Position numbers and translations under genes: made by a program | The notes under the pieces: model-generated | The model's input: only the letters and a program-made list of their open reading frames with translations | What the model was told of the DNA's origin: nothing | Databases searched by the model: none | In this document: in pieces, positions 36,433 to 50,100 of the stretch | How positions within the stretch are numbered: position 1 is the first letter of the stretch | Layout: each line of letters starts with the position of its first letter | NCBI GenBank assembly: GCA_020086605.1 | Contig: JACBWW010000004.1 | Coordinates: 14,544,932 to 14,608,931 of the forward strand | DNA length: 64,000 bases | Direction of reading: 5' to 3' | Source of the DNA: Lanius collurio | Lineage: Eukaryota > Chordata > Aves > Passeriformes > Laniidae

Positions 36433-38793
36433 TTCGAACCTTCACTGAATTTCTGTGAAAGCTCACACCCTGCCAAAAAGTATTGCTTCAAATTGTATGA
36501 TCCTGAGGACAAAAATATTTTTAAGCTCTGTTTGCATATTTCACAGTAACATATTTATACTAACATTGTTTCTCTAAACATTGTCTACATAGAGGTAATA
36601 GAAAAAAAAAGTAAAAAAAATCATGCCTTTTTTTACCATCTCAGTAGTATTTCTGAAAATATTTTACAGTAATCCTTAGCCTGTAACAAAAGTCTATGAA
36701 ATAATAAATATTAGTATATATTTCTAAATATATCATTTTACCCATCCCCATATTGCACTTTTAATTAACTTTTAATTATTAGTCAAATACAAGCCTTTTT
36801 TTTTTTTTTGCTATCTTGCTATATGTCATACAAAATTTTTGTATAGGTTCAGTAGTTGTTCAGTAGTTCATTGGATAATATAGGGGCTTCAAAGTTGTAC
36901 CTATTAGGATCCACATTAAATTAGAGTATGCTTTTAATATTTAAAGAAGAATATGAAATGTTTTATCTACAAGTTCTGTGTATGCATCAAATGGCAAAAA
37001 TAGTACAGTAGGAAAACCAGAAATAAATTGTTACAGGCTATTTTTTATTTGTATTGAAAGTTTTGCGGGTTTTTTTTTGGTTTTTTCCAATTACCATGAT
37101 TGTGACTTGTTATGTAGCCATACAATATTTAATAGCTTAGATATTTGAACAGGAAACTTCAATATTGCAAAAAATTTTGGTATTAATTTTTCATTGAATG
37201 ATTAATTTTCCCCATATGAGAAAATACAGGAATGTTCCTAAATAAACACTTTGGACCTTCCTTACTGGGTACTGAGGGAGTCCACTCATATCCTTATATT
37301 GCTGTGATTTGCTCAGCTAGAGATCAGTGAAACATTAAAAAATATTTTCTGCCATTCTAAAGTAACCTAGCAGTTTCTGACAAGATGTATTAATTATAAA
37401 GAAGATACAACAGAATAATTTATTGTGAAATTTTCTCTTAAGTATTTTCTTTTGGGTATTTAAGAAAAAAAAGTGTTTAGAATGCACTTGCAGATTTTAG
37501 CACTTCACTCATATGAAGATGTGAAGACAGAGAAACCCATGGGGATTTAAATTCAGAAAATCAAGGATAGACTTGTGATTTGTTCAGTTCTTTTCTTCAT
37601 TAAATGGATAAAATGTGATACATGTCATCTACAAGTAATATTAATTAGATAAATTTATTAGCATTTGTGAATGTTTACCAATCTTTGTATTAATGACACT
37701 ACATGATAATTATATTTATGTAGTGCATTCTGATTATTCCATCACTCAAATACTGGTTTGTATTTGGTTGAATAATTTAATTAATATTTACTTTCAGCAC
37801 TGATAAGTAAGGTACCTCTTCAACAGACTTCTGTACCATTTAAGGGATACCAAACACTGGATGTTATACATAAAGCATCAGTCACTATAAACTTTTATAA
37901 ACATGACATTATACTATAGTAACTAAATAAGTAAAAGTGATAGGTCAGGTTTTTATAATTGATTTACCTGTGTGCACTTTCCCAAACCAACAAGTACACT
38001 GGTACAATAGGAACCTATCTCCTTGGAAGTTGTTTATAAAGTTACTCTCTTTACTCACCTGGCATCTACATAAATATTTTGTCTACAACACAGGCAGACA
38101 GCAAGGAACATATTTCTGAGTACTACTGTTACAGTTGTATAGTTTCTCTCTTTTCCCGGAACAAAGTTTATTCCCTGCTGAAAATTAGAATTGCTATTCC
38201 AGCTGTCAATAATATGAAAAATTTCCTATATTTTGCTTAAAAAAACCCAATCCTTGCAAAACATATATGAAATTAACAGCCTAAATTTTGATTCAGATTA
38301 TTTATCCATACAAAAAGAAAAAAATTATTCATTAACATTTTCTCCCTCCAGTTTCTCTGCCATCTTCCAATTTTACAGCCCTAGAGCCTTCCAAGTCTCA
38401 GTCTAGAGCTGTGCACACTTGAAACAAGTGCATTAAATGAAAGAGGAATAGCTGTGGCTAAATGTTCTTATTTGCTGAAATGAAAGAGATAGTATAGTCA
38501 TAAATTTTATAGCAAGGAGGAAGCAAGAGGGGAATTTCATGACAGAGGTGTATCTTGATTACAGTGCTGCACCAAGTCATGGTCAGAGCAGTGTTGTTAT
38601 TCCACCCACAAATGAAAAAATCATCCAATAAAATCTGACCAATATCCCCTCCCTCCTTCTATTTTATTTTCACATCTACATCTGCAGTACCTGTCATCCA
38701 AATAAAAATACAACATCAATTAAAGATTGTAGCTTTGAAAAATCAATAGCTTGGCATCTTGAGCTAATATGAACTAAAAAGCAAACCATGATT
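36433..38793. other. AT-rich DNA, nothing recognised
   Basis: T-run at about 36798-36810. Long TAATTA-rich stretch at 37630-37790. No coding signal. Confidence 0.4.
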
Positions 38794-38880
38794 TGTGGAG
38801 GTGCCTTCCCCTGAAATCCCGGGGGAGGGATCCTGCAGTGTACGAGTCTGTCCCTGTCCCTGTCCCCATGTCACGTGTGC
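38794..38880 (+). mobile_element. Partial LTR, same family as the one at 39102
   Basis: These 87 bases start TGTGGAGGTGCC and align with few differences to 39102-39190: CCCCTGAAATCCCGGG against CCCCTGAAGTCCCGGG, then CTGCAGTGTAC, GTCTGTCCCTGTCCCTG and the CCCATGTC/GTGTGC end. Similarity stops sharply after 38880. It is the 5' part of an LTR, truncated or deleted. Confidence 0.8.
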
Positions 38881-39101
38881 TATCATTTTCCGAGAGTCCA
38901 ATATGTACAGAAAGGAAAAAAACCTGTCCTGACTCAGTTTCCATCTGAAGCATGCTCAAATCCTGTCTCCCTTCTGATGTTCCAAAGAAAATCTGTTTGG
39001 ACATTTCAGGACTCAAGATAGTGGCTTCTTTTCTTTTAAAATGGTTTTGTTGTTTATCCAACTGTTACCAATGTTGTTTTATTTAAAAACAAAGGGTGAA
39101 T
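38881..39101. other. Spacer between the two LTR copies
   Basis: About 220 bases of ordinary AT-rich sequence. It shows no retroviral gag, pol or env similarity and no clear primer-binding site, so it need not be proviral interior. Confidence 0.4.
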
Positions 39102-39395
39102 TGTGGATGTGCCTCTCCCCTGAAGTCCCGGGAGGAGGGACTCTGCAGTGTACAGGTCTGTCCCTGTCCCTGCTCCCATGTCCCGTGTGCCCCATACCTG
39201 TTCCTGGTTGGTTGGGTTTGTGTGCCCGGCCTTGGAAGAGAGCAGGGTCCCATGACTGAAGCTTCTGCCTGGGAACTCCAGCCATGTGGGCTGGAGGAAT
39301 AAATCATTTCTGAACATCTACAAAAATATGGCTTCATCTTTCCTTCCAAGTTCATTGCTGTCTTATACTTGTTGCAAGGATTCCTCGTTACAACA
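39102..39395 (+). mobile_element. LTR of an unidentified endogenous retrovirus, about 294 bp
   Basis: A GC-rich block that starts TGTGGATGTGCC and ends GTTACAACA, with a polyadenylation signal AATAAA at 39298-39303 and a U5-like tail of about 90 bases. The layout and size resemble the element at 11394, but the sequence differs. A GGTGAAT 7-mer occurs just before the element (39095-39101) and again at 39411-39417. This would be a target-site duplication if the element ended at 39410, but that end lacks the usual CA, so the right boundary is open. The overlapping open frames on both strands are incidental. Confidence 0.65.
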
Positions 39396-42300
39396 ATTTA
39401 CTATATGTGAGGTGAATCACACAGCGCGAAAAAACGGAAGATTAAATATTTTTTAGCTAATAACTTACTTTTACTCACAGATCTATTTAACAAAGCAACC
39501 CAAAAACAAGTTAGTATGTTGTACAATCATTACCTCAAACATTTCTGTCTGGAAATTCCTTTATGTCCCTGGAAGATTATCATTGCAATATGTGTTTACA
39601 TGTAATCATCCTTGTGAATAATTTTTTGCTATTCAGTACTTTTTCTCTCACTGAAACAAAATCTCTGACAAGTTTCATAGCACAAATAAAGGGTCTCTGA
39701 TTTACAATCCAGGTTGCTTCACTCAAAATTTGTGAGCACATTTAAAAACAACTCTGTGTGACACCTGCTAATTAGGAATGTACAGTTGCACTTAGTTAAA
39801 GGTTTCTCTAGCAACAGGATGTTCCCTTAGCAAATTCCTGAGATAAAACAACACTCCATTCTTTGCAGCTTCTAAGAGATGAAAAATGCTAAAGATCAAA
39901 TATTAGGTGGTCAGATGGTTAGATGGTGACATGATTTCACAAATCATTAAAGAATGGAACAAACTGGAAACAGGGGGACAGGAAAACACAGAAAAGGGGA
40001 GAGGGATTGCTCCTTTTTAAAGGACAACTTTAAGAATAAACCAAAAGAAACCAAGTGTATCTTCAAAGCAACTGTCTGGAACAGTAAGGTTGAAATAAGA
40101 GAAAATTTTTTTAAAATTAAATGTTGGGGAAAGAGAAAGCAGAAAGCACTGTGAAAACAGATAATGGAAATAAATCAGCTGATTTTAGAGTGCGACATAT
40201 GTAGGTAAACTGTAACTACGAAGACTGAAATCTGATCATTAAGGAGGGACTGGTTTTCTGGACTGATACAAAGGAGTATGTAAAAAGTTCCATAGGAAAA
40301 GAGATGTCCCCCATGCTGTATGAGAGTATGTTATACTCTTGTTTGGCAGCAGATTACAAACGGGACTCTCAAGATCCAATAACCAAAAGAGAACTCCTAT
40401 TTGCCCTGCAACAGAAATAAACAAAATATCATCTCAGTTTGGGACATGAAAGTTCTTTCTGCTACAGTTTTTGGAAGGTGCATTGCAAGGTCAGTGAAAT
40501 CAGTATTGTCTCCAATGTACCATCAATGTTTATTTTTAATTTGGGACTGGTGAATAAAGATTTAATGGGATTTTAATGGCCTTTTGGACACACTTCAGTG
40601 TCCAGAGATGTGGCATCATATCCAGGAGTGTCGTTATCTGGATTAATTATCAATAGCAGGCAGTTATCATTAGGGAGAAGTGAAAATGAGAGAGGTAGTA
40701 AATGAAATTTACTGGGCAGAGATGCTCATAAATAAATAAATAAATACATCTGAGAAGTCACCAATGAATACTTCAAAATAATTTTCTGTTTGATATTTTG
40801 CATTACATCTGCCACTTCTTTTGCTGCTCCAGAATCTGTAGTGACTAAAATATTTCCTTTGCCAGCTACTATAAGCTGAACTCCTTCTTTATAATTACAG
40901 CTGTACAACTACATATTATATACAAAATTAGTGTTCATATTTGCTTTTTAATGTCATCAGTGGGCTAATGTGAAACCTTGAGAAGACTGCATTAGCTTAA
41001 CCAGCAAATATTTTATAATGTAATAAAGGACCCTTGATACGTCTTTTACAAATGACAGCTAATGTTTGAGTGTCTTATTGAAGATATGACTGATAAAACC
41101 TACTGTAAATATGGGATATCTTGAGTGATACAGAGCATCATGAATGTGACAATGTCTAAAGGGTAGTTCCTCTGATGTAATTTATATGCACTTCTATGCA
41201 TTGTTGCACATGGACTGCCCAAGACGTTTAGATAATCTCGCATCTGTGAATGCTCAAACAGTCAAAATTTAGGAATATTTGTCTTAATATAGGCAAAGAC
41301 ACTATTAAGAGGGAGAAGAAGACAGGTTATCCTCCTCAAGAGAGGGAGATCTACTGCGGGGGTGGGGAAATAACATCACAAGGTATTTAAGATTAACCTA
41401 ACTGATACTGCGTGAGCTTTCACTGCAGGACTTTAATAAAAAGATAAATTCTCCACTTGTTTGCAAACACATGGGCATACATGTGAAACTAAAGAGACAA
41501 TATTAAATGGAAATAAAAAATTGATACTCTATTTACCCTCTTAAATATTCAATCCCCACTGTGAAAACCTGGGTTTTGTGTTCAGAACTTAACAAACAGT
41601 GTTTAATTATACACTCTGTCTGTGTTTATTCTGCTGTGTCTCTGAAAAAGTATTGAAGAACTACCTGTAACAAACAGATACAAACTTCATCAGTGGGTTG
41701 CTGGATAGTGTAAAGCAGCAATTCACTGAGAGAAAAACTTTCTTCTCCTGCAATGTATCCCCTACTTTAGAAGGAATATGATAAATTGTTCCCTAAATAC
41801 ACAGGAGAAGTTCAATGCTGCAGATCAGAGGAGGTATGCCAAGAAAATTAAATGTCTGTCCAACCAGCAATTTGCTCAGAGTTTGAGGAACCTTCCCAAG
41901 AACACATCAGTCAGCAATTTGCTACCAGCAGAACACAACTTTCCAGTTTTATTTTTGTCTCTGTTAATACAAGGCTATTGAAGACACAGAAGGCTAAGAC
42001 TAGATAGGCCTGTAGCAAGGTTGGTGCAGGGTTATTTAAATTTTTCTTACTTTTATGTAGCAAAGGTGAACAGATACAGTAGGTAAGCCAGAAATTTTTC
42101 TGAGCTAAAATAAGGCAATTTATGGTTATAGAGCACTTTTCACTTAAGAACCTTAAAATTACTGTGCTAATGCTAGTCTAAACCCAAAGCAAAAATTCAT
42201 TTCCAGGTCCAGATTACCTAATTATACCTTATATATCAAAGAGGATCTCAGATAGTCAGATGTGTCAAACTCACCAAAACCTCAGTACTGAACACAAACG

Positions 42301-44227
42301 GCTCATCTAATCCTTTTCTGTGAGCAGTTCCTATCTTTGTGGTAATCTGAAACAGCATAGCAGATCTGCAAACTCTTACAATGTGTTTGACATCTGCTCT
42401 ACTTTTTCATTACCAAATTCTTTTAAGAATCTGGCCCATTTAGTTTTTAACAAAAGAAAAAAGAAAAGGACTATAAATAAATTTTGCCACTTATTTCCCC
42501 TTTGCTGAGAGATGAAGATGGTTGACCTCCCAAGGATTCTATATAAATGCTGATTTTATCTAGCAGCAGGCCCTTGACCTTGGTGAGGCTGACAATTACT
42601 CTGATCAAATGGATGAAAAAGGCTGACAGACAAAAAGGGACTTCTTCCACCAGAGATCAATAGGTCATCAAAAATGAGACATCAAAATGAACTGTGCTAA
42701 GGAAATTTTGAATTTAAATTAAAGGAAATCTAGAGCTAGGAATGAATAATTCAGATTAGTAAAGTGAGGAAAATTCTCCTTTTACTTGTTCACTTGTGTC
42801 TGAGAGTTTGAGATCCTGCATCCCTGGTTTACTTCATTATTTTTTTAAATAAAGCTATTTATCAAGCAAAGATAATGTTAACAATGATTGTATATATCCA
42901 TAAATGATCCTTTTAGAACATAATCCAGTTATTTTGAATTATCCTGTTTTTTTAATTGAGGTTTTTTTTAAAATAAATTATTATTTATATTTATTTGCAT
43001 TTATATGGTATTTACACATGCAATCTTTTTCAGTATCTGCTTCCTAAGTACATTTCAGTGCAACTATACATTATTTGTGCTGTTGGCAGCTAAATACATT
43101 TTTGTACTAAATCATATCTGGAAAACAGAAAACCTATTCTGGAAACACTGTAATGAAGTCCAGTTTTCATTGAATCTTATTTTTAGGCAGTTTCTATGTT
43201 GGAGTTACATTAGCTGGAGTCCTCTTAAATTACAGTATCATCTCAGTATTCAATGTTTGCTACTTAAAATCATCGATGAATGATTATTAGCAAAAGCAAT
43301 AACTATTTTATCTCGTCAACATCATCAAGTCTATAACATCCCTGAACTTACCACAGTTGGTTATGGAGAATATTGACTACATTGACTCTGGAGAATATTC
43401 CAGGATGACAAGCAAGGTAATTTCATCCTTTCTAAATTCTCTCCTTACTATCCATAGCATGTATCAAATCTCTCTGTGCTGTGAGTTGAAAGGAGTCACT
43501 GTAAGATTTTACAAAAGAGAACAGTTAGAGCATATGTGTCTGGAAAGCAGTCAGGTTGGTGAGGACAGTCTGCTTAGGGTTCCTTCTGCAGACTCCCATC
43601 AAAAGCAATTAGAGATTTAGTCATGGCATGCTCTTTTCTGACCAGATCCTCCAGCTTTAGCAATTCTGTTTAACAGCAAAGAAAACATTTTCATAGGCTG
43701 CACACTGAAAATAGAACAGAGAGCAAGCTACCCACATGTACACTTGGGTGTGGTATTAGAAGTAGAAAGACAGTCTAGGAAGGCTAGAAAATATTCCTCT
43801 CATCATATGTTATCGATATTTCAGTGTCCATAAAATTGTCGGCCTGATTTTGCTATCTGTGTGCACAGTTCCTATTGGCAACAGCTGGGTCTGGGTGTGA
43901 GAGAGAAGCTTGTGTATATGCTGAACTCAAAATTTATACAATACACTAAAGGGGAAGTGAAAAGTTCTTTCATTTTCTGTTTTTCATGTGAATCTTAAAG
44001 CTCAATCCAGTAGGAACATATATAGGAAAAGATATTTTGAAATACCAAGGCAGGGAGAATACAACTTTTTGCCAAGCAGCTTAGTGGTTTGCAGTGAATT
44101 AGCAAGGGATGAGGAATCACAATGGAGTAAATATATTCATGGACCCAGTGGGCACTTTATGCACATAATTGTGGAAGTACATTGACTGGCCTGTACTGTT
44201 TCTATCCACACATCAGGATTAGAGAAC
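39396..44227. other. AT-rich DNA, no gene supported
   Basis: A protein-like minus-strand frame at 40740-40908 is treated under findings. Low-complexity T/A sequence lies at 42950-43000. Nothing else recognised. Confidence 0.4.
40740..40908 (-). pseudogene. Possible coding relic or exon fragment, unidentified
   Basis: The minus-strand frame gives a peptide of balanced composition (KEGVQLIVAGKGNILV, then TTDSGAAKEVADVMQNIKQ), unlike the Leu/Phe/Ser/Lys-rich products of random frames here. It is bounded upstream by a stop and has no convincing acceptor or start codon. I do not recognise the family. It could be a processed-pseudogene fragment, a real exon with weak signals, or chance. Confidence 0.2.
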
Positions 44228-44278
44228 TGATGCATGAATGGCAATTGATGCACTCATGGCAGTTGATGTACTCATGGC
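44228..44278. repeat. 18-bp tandem repeat, about 2.8 copies
   Basis: Units start at 44228, 44246 and 44264. They share TGATG, then CATG or ACTCATGGC, with a few differences. Confidence 0.85.
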
Positions 44279-45099
44279 TTTTCTCATTACATAGAATTTT
44301 ACCTCTAAGTATCTTTTGTGTCATGTAGTCCATTGTGTTTGTGATTCACAAACTTCAGTTTTGTGTAATTTTTAGACTAAGTGAAGCATAACTTATTTTT
44401 ATGAATTAAGTAAAGCTGCACTCTAATTGCATAAAGTTACACTGCAGCTAATATGCTGTGCTCAAATCACAGGCTTTGAATTTCAGTCTGGATTTCTTCC
44501 ACTCCTTTCTAAAAGTTTTTGAAATACATGAGAAAAGTTTTCAGCCCTGAGAAACAGCCCATTAATCAAAATTCACTGAAGGTGACGTTAAAGACATACA
44601 AGCAACTTTAAAGTTATGGCCCATGCCTGCATCAGAGATGACCTAAGTGCTTTATGAATTCTATCCTTACATATTTCTCTTTTTGCCATGTCATCCTCAA
44701 AGCACAATTTACATAAAAACCCTGACACATTTACATCATTTCTTCATTGTTCCAGAAGCAAAATAAGCAAAGTTTCGAAAAGAGCAGGTAATTTTCATGT
44801 TTTCCGTGGACAGTCTGAATCTATGGCTAATTCATTACTAGATCTCCCACTCATTTCTGATACAGAAGGCTACCTGATGCAGCTTCATCTAAAGTCATGA
44901 TATGCACTGAGGAAAGACCATTAGAGAAATCTCCCTAGCTTTCTTTCTATGTGGGATTATGCTTTTCTGATTTATAATGGTCTTGTCCAACAGGCAATGG
45001 GACTGATGCTCACTTGCCTTAGTAAAAGGCTGTTTGAAAGACTATAAAGTTAATTTATTGAAATGTAATTAGCACTACTATTAATTTTGCCATGCTTAC

Positions 45100-45212
45100 T
45101 GTCATCAGTTTTAATGCCACAGATTCGATTTACAACGAACTGAACAACATTGTGAGACATTAGTATTAATTCACCTGGTCTTCTCTCCCCCAATAAATCA
45201 TGCTGTAGGGCC
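45100..45212 (-). other. Exon-like stretch, 113 bp, minus strand (unverified)
   Basis: On the minus strand an acceptor (CACTCTCTTGGCGTTCAG) precedes 45212, and a donor (GATGACA followed by GTAAGC) follows 45100. The 113 bases are open in one frame, entered in phase 2 and left in phase 1. The peptide includes LQHDLLGERRPGELIL and NVVQFVVNRICGIK, protein-like in composition, and the stretch holds three CpGs. I do not recognise it. A conserved noncoding element is an alternative. Confidence 0.2.
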
Positions 45213-47160
45213 CTGAACGCCAAGAGAGTGAGCAAGAGAACAAAAATTATTTGAAATATGTAGCTATATGTCCTTGATCTTATTCAGCTCACTTACTTTG
45301 GCAAAGCCTGTCAACTTCTAGGCCTGAAAGTTGAACTCTGCTTAAACAGAGAATGAATGCAGTGGGTCCCACAGTAACTCAGGCATGTCCCCCCAATTAT
45401 GATCTCAAAACCTTGAGATCATATGGAAGGGTTGCTCTGTTAATACAGGTATTCCCTATTGACCTTGCAGAGTATCTATAACCATTCCTATTAGTCTGTA
45501 TCAGGTAATCCCAGTGGAATCCCACTTATCCATCAGCTGAAACTTATACCAGTGGTTATTTAGTGTGTTCATGATCATTTAAAAATAAGACACTGTAGCA
45601 CTCCACAGGTTATTTGTCTGCCAAGTCTTACTTACTTGACTTTTTTATACTTTCATAGTATCCAAGAATGAAAAGAAAAGAATTTTTTACAATTTTCTGA
45701 ATAGATCAAGGCAAGAATGAATATGCTTTCAGGAATACATTTGGTTTACTTCAGAAATTTATTTCTTGCTAGTGTAAAAAGATTTTCTTCTCTTTACAGA
45801 CTGGAAGTGAGACACAGGGAGTCTAATATCCAGATCCACAGAAATACCTGGATGCTTAACTGCCGACATAGAATCATATCCATTTGTAGAGTGAATTAAG
45901 CAGCCTAAGTACTGCATAAGCAAGCAGAGTTTAAAATCTCACTCTGGGAGTCACAACAGAAAATGAATGTATGAAGATGCAGTAGTCCTAATGGGCATTG
46001 AGAAAATATCACCAAATCCTCAGTACCTAAAAACTCACCCAGTCACCCTCAGCCCTTCTCCACTGTAAATCACAGGAAAACCTAGTGTACATATTCTTTA
46101 TATCAGGAACAAACAAAGAGTGTGCAAATCTTGTATGCCACTGCAGTTAGTCTCTGAGCAGGTGTTTTAAAAATTCTAGTTGTGTAATTTTGCTCCAAAG
46201 CTTATGTTTCCACTAGATCTAGGCTTAAGGAAGGCCTCAAGACCCCACAGAAAGGCCAGATCAGAGGTGTTTAAGCTGTGAAGCATCCCACCACTCATTT
46301 AGTAAGGAAAAAAGAGACACATAAGAGAAAAATGTTCTACAAATTGGATGTCCGCAGTACTGCATGGGGAGGGAGTGTCCTCCTTCAGATGCAGTAATGC
46401 AGATACTGCATAGAAAGAAGAAACAAAGTGAGGGACAGTTTGTTTGCAAAAACTTTAGTAATTATCTTTAGTATGCTCTTTCCCAGTGCAAATACAACTT
46501 CCGTCATTTACTCTCACATGATCTGGTTCCATCACTGAAAGAACCATCTCTCTTCTTGCTTTTGACATCTGGAGTTACATTCCTCTATTTCCTTACCTCA
46601 CTAAAACTTCATCCATTTTCTGAAATTCTGTTATGAAACCTTTTCTCTGCTGCATTTTCCCTCCCTCTGCTTCTCTTATTTTCTACCCATTTCATTTTGT
46701 TCAGTACCTGCACAGCAACCACTAGCTGCAAAAGCACATTTAAAAGCATGAAGGCAAGTGTTTTTTCAGGTTTTCTGCTTGTTTCTATATGAATGTATAC
46801 AAAGCTGCATTTATTCATTTACCTGTACTTAAAAACATGTGTTGTAAAACCAACATCTATGAAAAAGAAAAGCCTTGAGAGATTTCTGTACTCGTATCAC
46901 TACACTTACACACATTTCTCCTACTATGAAATATGTGCATAAGTTTCCACATGTACATATGGACATAGAAAAGTCAAAGCTGTCACAATTAACTCATATG
47001 TGTACTTTAACTTTCATGATATACACATCATTAAAGCATATGTTGAACACAGATGTCAAAGCTGTTCAAAAAAAAAAGAAAGTCCAGGAAATTACAAGAA
47101 AAAAAATTCAAAACTAAAATAATTAAACGAGTACCCTTCCAGATGACTAGCCCTCATATT

Positions 47161-47177
47161 AAAAAAAAAAAAAAAAA
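47161..47177. repeat. A17 homopolymer
   Basis: Seventeen A followed by GAACTTGG. No retroposon body is seen upstream. Confidence 0.9.
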
Positions 47178-50100
47178 GAACTTGGAACAACCATATGTAG
47201 AAATTTTTATTTAAGTATAATTCCAGTATTACTTAAGTCCAAGTACATTTGATTGAATTTGGAAAATACTGCATGAAAATTACTCTTTCTTTACAGATAG
47301 TATGATATACAGTTGAAATGAGAGAAGAATGAGGGGGTTTGGGATATACATTTAAAAACTGCTCTATCAATATATTTCAATATGTACTTAAACCTAAGTT
47401 TGAGCTGCCATGTTTATTTAAGTGGTACCTTAAACTTTTTTGGTGTTGGGTTGTTCTGCTATGCAAACACTCCTATGATCAGTTTCATTTTTTTTTAAAA
47501 AATGAAAGCAAATCTTATTTTTATGTTATGACGAGGTAATCAGGGGAAATGCAAGTAAAAGAAGAGAAACAATTGGTATTAAAATGCAACGAAACAAAAG
47601 GCTTTAGATGTATATATTCATAAAAATGTCAACAGTTGCTGACAAGTTTGCTTTAAAGACAAAAGGATATAATTCAGGATGCATAGGAATAACAAAGAAA
47701 ATTTGGGGGACTAGAATAGCTCATTTTTCTAGTTAATGAATGGCCCTAGACTGTGTTGCTCTTCATCAATACAACAAAAGTGGTTACCAGATACAGTACA
47801 ACACTATTTAATGGCTGTCAGCCCCATTCCTTCCCATCTGGTGCTTGATAACTGAGAGACCTCGTAGCAGACCAGGTGAATTGCTGACATGCAAGAAGTG
47901 TCTTCCCTTTTAGCAAGTCATTTTAGGACACAAAACTATCATCTTGAAGAACACTCATCTTTAACAGGACTATATCCTGAAAATTTTAATATTATATCTT
48001 GAAACTTTACATGCAAAGTGTGAGATGTCATTATTTCTAGTCTATGACATCCTAGTCTCCTACATCCTATGACTCAATGTAAAAATGTTAGAAGAGGACT
48101 AAAAATAGTTGTGCAAAAATAATTATTATTGTTTTGATTATGCAAATATACTTAAGGTTCTATTTTTAGCAAAAGCAGTGCTTTTGAGCTATCATTTGAT
48201 ATCATTCTGAACTACCATCTGCAGTATCTCCTCTGTGTACACAAAGAATTTACATCCCTAATTCTACTTTACATTTTTCTCATGGTCATATTCCACAGGA
48301 CAGACAGTATGTAGGGCATTCACTCTTTTCTAAATACCAAAGATAAACAAATTAAAGCCCTCAAGTTTTTACTGAGTTTATCTTAAGGTCATGTTCAATC
48401 ACTTACAGTTACCAATATTATTTTTTGAGGGTACCCTTGATGTAAGTATATTTTTAAGAGATGACACAAGACCTTGTTGTATTTCTGGTTTTAATAACTC
48501 AAGTTCCAGCCCCCTCCTTCAGTGGAGAGCAAATCTGATAAAAGGACAAGGAAACTCTTTTATCACAATGCTGGAGAAATTTTTGATTCATATACTATTG
48601 AATTTTGCATGAATATAGATGATTAGTTTATATTTCCATCATATATATATAGATATTAGGTCATATTTAGATCATATTTATACTAGATCACACTTAAATT
48701 ATAAATGTCAATATGTAACAGCCCTCAACACAATACTACCACAAATCATTCCTTACCTACATAAAATGAATGAAAAATAATACTCTTGGAAACTATACAA
48801 TAGAGACTCTGCAAACTACTCAAACTTTAGTATCAAAATATAAAATGAAAAGTTGCTATTGTAAACTAAAAATCAGGAAGTTTCCCTCATACAATTTTAC
48901 TTAATACTTTCAGTTATCCTGCATATGTGCAATGGTTCTACTGTCCAAGAGCAATCTGGAACAGGCAAAGGCTACTACCAGGATTAAAACTGAGTTTGTG
49001 ACCAAGTTAATTTTCTCTGAGTATGGATCTCTGGATTTTCTGAATGGAGTTGCTCTACAATCATTTGACCCAAGCTAAGATTCAAAAGTAAGCCTTGAAA
49101 AGGTGGGGAAAATTTCAGATAATGCAGTCTCTTCTAGGTTGGTTTGGTTAATTGATATTTTTGGGGATTTTTTTTTTTTTCATCAAAAAACTCTGACAAC
49201 TGCACAACAATATATACAAGTAATACGTTCCAATTTTTATAGAGTTAGGGAATGCACCTCATGAGCTAAAACCCATCATTCTACTATTGCACCTAGACAG
49301 TCCCTGCTCTCAAGTGTTTTTCCACTAACATGCCAAACAAGCACCAGCCATGCAGGCAGGTAACAGAGTTCAAAGATGAGTGCAGGCTGATCAGCCTCCT
49401 CAGCAACCCTTACAATTTACCTACAGCCTAACAGCTATCAGATTTTTGGACACAACTGAGAGGAGACCTCTATCGTTATCATACTAAGGCAAGGCTTTGG
49501 TACTGTCATTTTGTGTTGACCAGCCCATTTTCTGTGCCAAGTAAATCATGGTTGGGAAGTCCAAGCCTGTCAGAAAGTGACAAAATGCCAACTTGCCACA
49601 GATAATTTATATAGGCAGTGTTTACCTGTGAAGCTGAGAGAGAGCAGATCTTGTCAAACTGAAAAGGCCAACAAGAAAGCTGTAAACTGAAAGGTCATTC
49701 CTGGTGAGACACAAGGACTGAAAGAAGGTCAGCAATCCTTAATAAAAAATTCTTGTTACCTCCAAATTACTCAATATTTATGTATTTCAATGTGAAGAGC
49801 TTGTTTTGACTTTCTGAAACAAAAACCCCAGTATGCAATACATCTATGAGGAACAGTATGAAGGTAAATTGCTACATTAGATTGGCTAAAAATGTATGAG
49901 ACATGGACCTAGACACAGATGCAGGCATAAAAACTGAGACTAGACAGAGATACCATTCTCACCAGTAGTAGTTTGGAACAGTTTGCTAGTTTTTCTGGGT
50001 TTTGCTTCTTTCTCTGAAAATCTGGCACCAGCTACTGTTGAAGGTAAGACATTGGTTTATATAGGTTTGTTTTGATATATTTCATACTGAAATATAACAA

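Noticed and set aside
38774..39355. Several 68-95 codon frames on both strands
   Set aside because: They overlap the two LTR copies and share no features with known proteins.
40588..40607. Short hairpin TGGACAC/GTGTCCA
   Set aside because: Seven-base arms with a six-base loop are expected by chance many times in 64 kb.
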